A program made the translations under genes and the position numbers. From positions 11,440,638 through 11,504,637 of the forward strand of contig NC_081331.1 in the NCBI RefSeq assembly GCF_022539665.2: a stretch of 64,000 bases of DNA, written 5' to 3'. The stretch comes from Daphnia carinata. Lineage: Eukaryota > Arthropoda > Branchiopoda > Diplostraca > Daphniidae. The first letter of the stretch is position 1. Each line of letters starts with the position of its first letter. Under the pieces are notes generated by a model. The model saw only the letters and a list, made by a program, of their open reading frames with translations, was not told the origin of the DNA and ran no database searches. Shown here piece after piece: positions 55,470 through 64,000 of this stretch.

Positions 55470-56770
55470 ATGGAGTAAAGCCTTCCTTTTAAAACTTTTT
55501 GCCAACACTAAAATTTCACTTAAAATACATGATTTAGATGCAAATGCAATGAAGATCACGAAAATCCAATTTATTTTCGTATTGGCCTTATGGTTTTTAA
55601 ACTAAACGTAAAAAACGAAAAAATAAGGAAAGTCGGGCTTATTTAGTCGGGCTTAAATTTTTTTACTACACAAACTAACACTCATCGGAATTGATTGAAT
55701 ATCACAGGAATTATTCAAAATGGAATGCTGATTCCGGGAAATTACTTTTCCTTTCATTTAGTCAATCGTTTCTTACATACACCAAATGCTTGAAACAATG
55801 CTAGCTCGCCAGTACGTTACAGCTCTAGCGCGGTGAAGAAAAAATATATCTTTTTTTCCATTATTTTTGTAACGGAAGGTTTAAGGAGAAAACCAATCAC
55901 TGAACTGAAATCAGCGTCTAATTTTGATTATACCCCGTGATTTTTGTCGAATTCCAAGTGATATCGTTTTTGGCCAATTTTGACAAAAGTGGGAAGGCTA
56001 TAGCCTTCCCACTTTTTCATTTTTGGACAAATCTCAAATTTTGCTTAAAATACATGATTTGGATTTTAAATTGAATGCTGATCACAGAAATTCTATTTAT
56101 TTTTCCAATTGGCTGTATGGTTTTTAAGCTAAACGTAAAAAACAAAAAAATAAGTAAGCCCGACTAATAAATAAGCCCGACTTATTTTATCATTTTTTGA
56201 GCTTAGTTTAAAAACCATGAGGCCAATTACAAAATAAACTTGATTTTCAGATAAGCATTCAAATCGGAATCGAAATCATGTATTTTAAATGAAATTTAAA
56301 TTTTGGCCAAAAAAGAAAAAGTGGGAAGGCTATAGCCTTCCTATTTTTGCCAAAATCGGCAAAAAATACCATCTCTTACAATTAGATAGAAATCACAGGG
56401 TATAATCAAAATTGGACGCGGATTTCGATTCAGTGATTGGTTTTCTCTTTTAACCAGCCGTTACAAAAATAATGGGAAAAAAGATATATATAGATATCGC
56501 CGCGTTAGCGCTGTAGCGTACTGGCGCGCTAACATTGTTTAAATATTTGGTGTATGTAAAAAATGATTGACTTAATGAAAAGAATAGTAATTTTTCTGGA
56601 ATCAGCATTCAATTTTGAAACAATCCTGGGAAAATATTCAATGAATTCCGATGAGTGTCAGTTTTTGTAGCCCGACCAAATAAGCCCGACTATTTATTTT
56701 TCGTTTTTTACGTTTAGTTTAAAAACCATAAGGCGAATTAAAAAATTAATTTGGTTTTCATGATAAGCAT
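55470..56770. repeat. Repeat family X, copy 3 (nested palindrome)
   Basis: Large inverted repeat centred at about 56160, where AAGTAAGCCCGACTAA meets AATAAGCCCGACTT. Left arm: GTCGGGCTT (55635), GCTAGCTCGCCAGTACG (55799) and the perfect core AAAGTGGGAAGGCTATAGCC with its mirror (55985-56016). The right arm mirrors it: GGCTATAGCC (56328), GCGTACTGGCGCGCTA (56515), AAGCCCGAC (56685). It is cut by unit C at 56771. Confidence 0.75.
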
Positions 56771-56999
56771 ATGGCAATCCGTTTTACATATGGCAATCCG
56801 TTTTACACAAAAAAAAAAAAAAATTTCGCCAAAAAAAAAAAAAAAATCACACTTTTTTCTTTTTTTCCGACACGTAGCCATCTACCGCTCAGACTCGTTA
56901 TTACTGGCGTAGGCAATTTCAGTCCATTGGATGCCATTCGCAGTTAGTTAAGTAGCGTGGATGGAGAGAATAACGCGTGGCTGGAGGAACAATTGAAAA

Positions 57000-58263
57000 A
57001 TGGATAAGATAATACAACAAAAGGATGGTAAGTATAAACATTATTATATTGGTTTTCAATTATTAATTATTGTTTATTAGATCAAATTATGAAGCTGCAG
57101 GCCCAATTATTGGAACAACACAAAATATTAGATAACAGCAAAGCTAAGGATGGTAAGGGCTTATACGTAATGATTCTATTTATTTGCTTTTATTCATTTG
57201 TGTTTTGTAGCTCAAAGTTTGAGTCTACAAGCTCAGCTAGGGGAAAAGAACAAATTGGAATGGAACAGTTTCCAAACAGTGAAGGAGGTTTTTCCAAACT
57301 CATCCCTAACTGAACATGAGGATGAATTGGCATTAGGCGAACACAGTCAGGTACCTAAACTTTTCAAATAAGAATTCAAAATAAGTATAGAATTTTAACA
57401 AACAATTATTTATTGCTTAGTTATTCAGTCTACCACCTGACAGTGTGTTAAAGTTAAATTCTGTTAGTGCTGCACTAAAAGAATTGTTAGTAATAAGTCC
57501 ATGCAGCGAAGGAATTGAACAATTGTGGGATCGTATTTGGGCTGAAAATGGGTGTGGTACGGAAACCCAGAAATAGCATGAGTTCAACATAAAACATGAA
57601 TTAGGTACTTTTCGGTTTTTTGTCTATCAAAAGAGTATTTTTAATGCTATTATTTTGCATTCACAGAATTTTAGTGGGGGATCAAGTCAAGTCTCGAAGT
57701 GTAACAGGATGGAAGAGTGAGCCTACAGTTGAAAAACACTGAAAGTGCATTACCATTAAGGTATGAGGTAAAGTAATAGAGTATGCAAATTGTCTAATGA
57801 GAAGTACCATCTTGTGTGAATGAATCCTGTGTAACAACAATCCTTTATAGTTCTGTTATAGCTAGAAGCCTCAAATAATTCTGCTTCTCTTGCTAAAGAA
57901 CAACTTGTCCTTTACACTCAGAGTGTTGGTGAAGCTGGGTACTTAAATGGCCCTAAAGATGTTTCACTTCACTGGCATTGCAGCGATGAACATCATACAT
58001 GGACTCTTTAGGTATGAAAGGAATTTTCTTGAAAAATTTTTGAATTTATGATGAAGCTTTTCTCCTCCTTTTTGCCAACCATGTCTAATCTACAAAAAAA
58101 AACATTATCCAATAGGAAAGGATTTTCAGCATACTGGGAACACAACTATCAACAATGCAACATTCTAGGGGTGTTATTTTATCCTTCAAGAGCCTTATAC
58201 AATGATTTTCATCTACAATTTGTATGGCCTTTCCCGAGCTTCTGCCAGAAGTTGAATCTATGA
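57000..58263 (+). pseudogene. Unit C coiled-coil gene-like segment
   Basis: Same exon plan as unit A, here with a normal GT donor after KAKDG. The fourth exon contains an in-frame TAG (GAAACCCAGAAATAG, about 57560-57577) and the fifth has a TAG shortly after its start, so this copy cannot encode the full protein. The C-terminal exon (KGFSAYWEHNYQQCNIL to FCQKLNL) remains open. Confidence 0.6.
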
Positions 58264-58529
58264 GTCATGTAAGTCACATGAGCAACAATTGAGATGCTTA
58301 ATGGTGTTGTTTTTCTTTTCTCAGTGTAGGTTAATAGTAACATTGGATCTGAAAAAATTCTTGGTTGGGGCAAGACACTGAATAAATTGTAATGATTGGA
58401 TGGATGACATGATATTTCTATACTTCATTCGGATTCCCGAGACGGTATTTGATATTTAAAAAATTGAAGTGCATATCTGGGCTCCCTTCCTTTCCGTAGC
58501 CCCGTTTCCCCTTGACTCGTAATAAGCCC

Positions 58530-58842
58530 GTAGGGGGTCATGCCCCTACTGTACGGTATATATAAAAACAACATATACCGAGGTTTGGAGGGCTCTGGCC
58601 GGAAAGGGGACGTGGGGTGCCGCTTCGTCCGATGATGTGTTCACGGAGGGTGACGTGGCTGCCCACAAATCCGAACTAAAGGTTAATCGCTCCTGTAAAA
58701 ATGTTCCAAATCTTCAGCTCTTCTTCCGGCTTCTCTTAGCCAATCACCGGGTAATCTCCCCGGTGGGTCAACAAGGCAGTGTCTCCCCCTGCCTGGGTTG
58801 ACGGCAACTTTTGAAAGGGCTGTTGTGCCTTTTTAAAGTTGC
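58530..58842 (+). other. Conserved five-hairpin module, unit C
   Basis: All five hairpins, 313 nt, no indel relative to the other complete copies; the last loop reads GTTGT. Confidence 0.65.
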
Positions 58843-59035
58843 AAAAACAATTGTAATGTGCAGAGAATTGTCAATAAAATTTTTTTATAAAATATTTTTT
58901 GCAAAATTCGTTTCTTTCATTGTCTGTATTCGCGCGCACACGTTACACTTTTTATATTTAGCTTGCTTTATTCACTTTATTGTTTTTGTCACCTTTGATG
59001 GTAAGCATTGTTTCCATTAGTTTATCGTTTATCTG

Positions 59036-59555
59036 TAAGTATTATTTATTATACTCTTTGAATTCTTCAACTTAGATTCAAGGAAAAATCTGGATATTTT
59101 ATGAAGTAATTTTGTATTTTGTTTTACTCGTATGGGAACCGATCCCCAGACATTCAGCGTGCAACGCTGATGCTCTAACATTGAGCCACGAGATATATCT
59201 AAATATTTTATTATCGCATATCATATGTTATCGTCTAGGATATTTATGCAGTCTTTCACAACTATATGTTTATCTTTCTATTGCTTACATAAGGTTCTTA
59301 GCTCTGTGGTAGAGCTTTTATCTGTGATACCTGTTACCCTGGGTTCAAACCTCAGTAGATGTGTAAAAATGAAATAGAATAATGTAGAAGAGTATATTGC
59401 AGAATTGCATTTCAGTTTTATTCTAAGTGAAAATGCAAGTCCACAAGTGACTAGAAAAAAAAGCCAACTTAAAATCATATGATTCGTGGCTCATTGGTAG
59501 AGCATCGGCGACGTATGCCAAACATCCAGTGTTCGATCCCTGGATAATAATAGAA
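59036..59555. repeat. Loop of palindrome 2 with three tRNA-like sequences
   Basis: Same trio as in palindrome 1: 59126-59196 (-), 59293-59358 (+, B-box-like GGGTTCAAACC) and 59478-59550 (+, GCTCATTGGTAGAGC then GTGTTCGATCCC). The third is more worn than its counterpart: its anticodon-type stem is broken. Confidence 0.55.
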
Positions 59556-59758
59556 TGCTTACAGATAAACGAAAACCAATACCCGTCACCTTACCATCAA
59601 ATGTGACAAAAACAAATAAAGCAAAGCCAAAACAAAAAAAATTGATAAATGCAATGTGTGAACAAAGCTAACACAGACAATGAAAGAAACGAATTTTGCA
59701 AAAAATATTTTATAAAAAAAATTTTATTGACATTTCTCTGCACATTACAATTATTTTT

Positions 59759-60071
59759 GCAACTTTAAAAAGGCACAACAGCCCTTTCAAAAGTTGCCGT
59801 CAACCCAGGCAGGGGGAGACACTGCCTTGTTGACCCACCGGGGAGATTACCCGGTGATTGGCTAAGAGAAGCCGGAAGAAGAGCTGAAGATTTGGAACAT
59901 TTTTACAGGAGCGATTAACCTTTAGTTCGGATTTGTGGGCAGCCACGTCACCCTCCGTGAACACATCATCGGACGAAGCGGCACCCCACGTCCCCTTTCC
60001 GGCCAGAGCCCTCCAAACCTCGGTATATGTTGTTTTTATATATACCGTACAGTAGGGGCATGACCCCCTAC
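59759..60071 (-). other. Conserved five-hairpin module, unit D
   Basis: 313 nt, all five hairpins preserved, last loop GTTGT. Confidence 0.65.
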
Positions 60072-60337
60072 GGGCTTATTACGAGTCAAGGGGAAACGGG
60101 GCTTCAGAAAAGAAGGGAGCCCAGATATGCACTTCAATTTTTTTAATATCAAATACCGTCTGGGGAATCCGAATTAAGTATAGCAATGTCATGTCATCCA
60201 TCCAATCAATACAATTTATTCAGTGTCTTGCCCCAACCAAGAATCTTTTCAGATCCAATGTTACTATTAACCTATATTGAGAAAAGAAAAACAACACCGT
60301 TAAACACATCAATTGTTGATCATGGAACTTACATGAC

Positions 60338-61601
60338 TCATAGATTCAACTTCTGGTGGAAGCTTGGGAAAGGACATACAAATTGCAGATTAACTTCATT
60401 GTATAAGGCTCTTGAATGATAAACTAGCACCTGTAGAATGTTGCATTGTTGATAGTTGTGTTCCCAATACATGAAAATCCTTTCCTATTGGATAAAATTT
60501 TTTTTGGTAGATAAGACCTGGTTGGCAAAAGGAGGAGAAATTCTTCGTCATAAATTCAAAATTATTTGAAGAAAAATCCTTTCATACCTAAAGAGTCCAT
60601 GTATGATGTTCATCTCTGCAATAGCAGCAAAATTAAAACATCTTTAGGGCCATTTAAGTACCCAGTTTCCCCAACACTCTGAACGTAAAGGACAAGTCGT
60701 TCTTTAGACAGAGAAGCAGAATTATTTGAGGCTTCTAGCTGTGACAGAACTATAAAGGATTGCTGTTGTACTGGATTCATTAACACAAGATGGTACTTCT
60801 CATTAGGCAATTTGCATTACTCTATTAATTTACCTCACACCTTACGGTAATGCACTCTCAGTGTTTTTTCATCTGTAGGCTCACTCTTCCATCCTGTAAC
60901 ACTTCCAGACTTGATTTGATCCCCCGTTAAAATCTGTGAATGCAAAATAATAGCATTAAAAATACTTTTTCGATAGACAAAAAACCAAAAAGTACCTAAT
61001 CCATGTTTCATGTTGAACTTGTGCCATTTCTGGGTTTCTGTACCACACCCATTTTCAGCCCAAATACGTTCCCACAATTGTTCAGTTCCTTCACTGCATG
61101 AGCTTATAACTAACGATTCTTTTAGTGCAGCACTAACAGAATTTAAATTTAACACACTGTCATGTGGTGGACTGAATAACTAAACAATAAATAATTGTTT
61201 TTTAAAATTCTATACTTATTTTGAATTCTTATTTGAAAAGTTTAGGTACCTGATTGTGTTCGCCTAACGCCAACTCATCCTCATGTTCTGTTAGGGATGA
61301 GTTTGGAAAAACCTCCTTCACTGTTTGGAAAGTGTCCCATTCTAATTTGTCTGTTTTCCAGTAACTGAGCATGTAGACTCAAAATTTGAGCTACAAAACA
61401 CAAATGAATAAAAGCAAATAAATAGAATCATTATGTATAAGCCCTTACCATCCTTAGCTTTGCTGTTATCTAATATTTTGTGTTGTTCCAATAATTGGGC
61501 CTGCAGCTTCATAATTTGATGTAATAAACAATAATTAATAATTGAAAACCAATATAATAATGTTTATACCTACCATCCTTTTGTTGTATTATCTTATCCA
61601 T
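60338..61601 (-). pseudogene. Unit D coiled-coil gene-like segment
   Basis: Perhaps the least damaged copy with E: the fourth exon (NSVSAALKESLVISSCSEG, LWERIWAENGCG) and the exon encoding NEKYHLVLMNPVQQQSFIVL and LEASNNSASLSKERL are open, joined by introns of the same sizes as in E. The junction from exon 5 to exon 6 and the true C-terminal frame remain uncertain, so I keep it as gene-like or pseudogene. Confidence 0.5.
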
Positions 61602-61905
61602 TTTTCAATTGTTCCTCCAGCCACGCGTTATTCTCCATTCACGCTACTGAACTAACTGCGAATGGCATCCAATGGACTGAAATTGCCTATGCCTATGGCA
61701 ATCCGTTTTACATGAAAAAAAAAAAAAAAAATGGCGGAAAAAAAAAAAAAATTCGCACTTTTTTCTCTTTTTTCTACCCGTAGCCATCTATCAGTCGGTT
61801 TCGTTATTACAGGCATGTAAGCAATTTGAGTTAATTGTATCCCATTAGCAGTTAATTGAGTAGCGTGGCTGGAGAACAACGCGTGGCTGGAGGAACAATT
61901 GAAAA

Positions 61906-63164
61906 ATGGATAAGATAATAAAACAAAAAAATGGTAAGTATAAACATTATTATATTGGTTTTCAATTATTAATTATTGTTTATTAGATCAAATTATGAAG
62001 CTGCAGGCCCAGTTATTGGAACAACACAAAATATTAGATAACAAAGCTAAGGATCGTAGGCCGAACACGTAATGATTCTATTTATTTGCTTTTATTCATT
62101 CGTGTTTTGTAGCTCAAATTTTGAGTCTTCAAGCTCAGCTAGGGGAAAAGAACAAATTGGAACGGAACAGTTTCCAAACAGTGAAGGAGGTTTTTCAAAA
62201 CTCATCTCTAACTGAACGTGAGGATGAGTTGGCATTAGGCGAACACAGCCAGGTACCTAAAGTTTTCAAATAAGAATTCAAAATAAGTATAGAATTTTAA
62301 AAAACAGTTATTTATTGCTTAGTTATTCAGTCCACCACATGACAGTGTGTTAAATTTAAATTCTGTTAGTGCTGCCCTAAAAGAATCGTTAGTAATAAGC
62401 TCATGCAGTGAAGGAACTGAACAATTGTGGGAACGTATTTGGGCCGAAAATGGGTGTGGTTCAGAAACCCAGAAATGGCACAAGTTCAACATGAAACATG
62501 GATTAGGTACTTTTCGGTTTTTTGTATATTGAAAAAGTATTTTTAATGCTATTATTTTGCATTCCAGGTTTTTACGGGGGATCAAATCAAGTCTGGAAGT
62601 GTTACAGGATGGAAGAGTGAGCCTACAGATGAAAAAACACTGAGAGTGCATTACCGTAAGGTGTGAGGTAAATTAATAGAGTAATGCAAATTGCCTAATG
62701 AGAAGTACCATCTTGTGTTAATGAATCCAGTACAACAGCAATCCTTTATAGTTCTGTCACAGCTAGAAGCCTCAAATAATTCTGCTTCTCTGTCTAAAGA
62801 ACGACTTGTCCTTTACGTTCAGAGTGTTGGGGAAACTGGGTACTTAAATGGCCCTAAAGATGTTTTAATTTTGCTGCTATTGCAGAGATGAACATCATAC
62901 ATGGACTCTTTAGGTATGAAAGGATTTTTCTTCAAATAATTTTGAATTTATGACGAAGAATTTCTCCTCCTTTTTGCCAACCAGGTCTTATCTACCAAAA
63001 AAAATTTTATCCAATAGGAAAGGATTTTCATGTATTGGGAACACAACTATCAACAATGCAACATTCTACAGGTGCTAGTTTATCATTCAAGAGCCTTATA
63101 CAATGAAGTTAATCTGCAATTTGTATGTCCTTTCCCAAGCTTCCACCAGAAGTTGAATCTATGA
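61906..63164 (+). pseudogene. Unit E coiled-coil gene-like segment
   Basis: Starts MDKIIKQKN and is nearly identical to D. Exon 2 lacks two residues (DNKAKD against DNSKAKD) and ends in GATC instead of GATG at the donor. The exon before the C-terminal block has GGGGAAAC where A-C have a GTGAAG donor. Open exons: NSVSAALKESLVISSCSEG, NEKYHLVLMNPVQQQSF. Confidence 0.5.
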
Positions 63165-63430
63165 GTCATGTAAGTTCCATGATCAACAATTGATGTGTTT
63201 AACGGTGTTGTTTTTCTTTTCTCAATATAGGTTAATAGTAACATTGGATCTGAAAAGATTCTTGGTTGGGGCAAGACACTGAATAAATTGTATTGATTGG
63301 ATGGATGACATGACATTGCTATACTTAATTCGGATTCCCCAGACGGTATTTGATATTAAAAAAATTGAAGTGCATATCTGGGCTCCCTTCTTTTCTGAAG
63401 CCCCGTTTCCCCTTGACTCGTAATAAGCCC

Positions 63431-63743
63431 GTAGGGGGTCATGCCCCTACTGTACGGTATATATAAAAACAACATATACCGAGGTTTGGAGGGCTCTGGC
63501 CGGAAAGGGGACGTGGGGTGCCGCTTCGTCCGATGATGTGTTCACGGAGGGTGACGTGGCTGCCCACAAATCCGAACTAAAGGTTAATCGCTCCTGTAAA
63601 AATGTTCCAAATCTTCAGCTCTTCTTCCGGCTTCTCTTAGCCAATCACCGGGTAATCTCCCCGGTGGGTCAACAAGGCAGTGTCTCCCCCTGCCTGGGTT
63701 GACGGCAACTTTTGAAAGGGCTGTTGTGCCTTTTTAAAGTTGC
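63431..63743 (+). other. Conserved five-hairpin module, unit E
   Basis: 313 nt, all five hairpins preserved, last loop GTTGT. Confidence 0.65.
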
Positions 63744-63850
63744 AAAAATAATTGTAATGTGCAGAGAAATGTCAATAAAATTTTTTTTATAAAATATTTT
63801 TTGCAAAATTCGTTTCTTTCATTGTCTGTATATGTTATTATATTATATAC

Positions 63851-64000
63851 CTCGGTATATGTTGTTTTTATATATACCGTACAGTAGGGGCATGACCCCC
63901 TACGGGCTTATTACGAGTCAAGGGGAAACGGGGCTACGGAAAGGAAGGGAGCCCAGATATGCACTTCAATTTTTTAAATATCAAATACCGTCTCGGGAAT
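63851..64000 (-). repeat. Repeat unit F, truncated at the loop side and by the window end
   Basis: Inverted copy beginning inside the hairpin block (hairpin 2 at about 63853, hairpin 1 at 63884-63903), so hairpins 3-5 and the loop-side end are missing. It continues past base 64000. Confidence 0.75.

Larger units (their letters stand above)
56771..59035 (+). repeat. Repeat unit C, left arm of palindrome 2
   Basis: Begins with ATGGCAATCCGTTTTACAT twice in tandem (56771 and 56790), then matches unit A throughout, including the gene-like segment (57000-58263) and the hairpin block (58530-58842). Confidence 0.85.
59556..61694 (-). repeat. Repeat unit D, right arm of palindrome 2, truncated
   Basis: Reverse of unit C with the gene-like segment (61601 down to 60338) and the hairpin block (59759-60071). 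Its 5' outer end is missing about 100 bp: it breaks after AATTGCC at about 61687 and runs straight into the start of unit E. Confidence 0.8.
61695..63833 (+). repeat. Repeat unit E, start of a third palindrome
   Basis: Begins ATGGCAATCCGTTTTACATG, carries the gene-like segment (61906-63164) and the hairpin block (63431-63743), and stops at about 63833 after CATTGTCTGTA, where a short AT-rich join leads directly into inverted unit F. Confidence 0.8.

Overview
The window looks like arthropod nuclear DNA, most likely a branchiopod crustacean such as Daphnia. This is inferred from densely packed orthologues of conserved animal genes, introns mostly 55-90 nt long, and AT-rich spacers. It is not prokaryotic: every gene is split by GT-AG (three times GC-AG) introns, and nearly all lines of open reading frame are single exons. 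I built the gene models by hand, checking splice sites, reading phase and remembered family sequences; the summed exon lengths of each complete model keep frame.

Region 1 (1-27.4 kb) is gene-dense. In order: HAO1-type hydroxyacid oxidase (-, 3' end cut by the window edge), C1D (+), EEF1AKMT2 (-), HAUS1 (+), UXS1 (-), an orphan membrane-protein exon (-), an endosomal SLC9A6/7/9-type Na+/H+ exchanger (+), BBS7 (-), a secreted trypsin-like serine protease with an odd activation site (-), a five-exon Mutator-transposase-derived gene that has lost a probable catalytic Asp (-), a C8orf76-like TPR protein (+) and TPPP/ringmaker (-). They are unrelated housekeeping, ciliary, spindle and cytoskeletal genes rather than a pathway.

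Region 2 (27.4-37.2 kb) is almost 10 kb with no recognisable exon, probably promoter, 5' UTR and regulatory DNA of the next gene. Region 3 (37.2-44.3 kb) is a 16-exon FAM135 gene (+) with a C-terminal serine-hydrolase domain and a candidate 47-nt intron.

Region 4 (44.3-64 kb) is a repeat landscape around one ordinary gene, MFSD12 (+, 52.9-54.9 kb). Six copies (A+ B- C+ D- E+ F-) of a 2.1-2.2 kb unit alternate in orientation. A/B and C/D form two related 4.9-kb palindromes, each with the same three tRNA-like sequences in the loop; E/F begins a third and is cut by the window edge. Each unit carries an intron-containing coiled-coil gene that I do not recognise, decayed in at least some copies, followed by a block of five hairpins. 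That block is exactly 313 nt in all five complete copies, although the coding part varies in length. A second palindromic family (X) with a GGCTATAGCC core surrounds these units. This repeat system is the best candidate for something undescribed.
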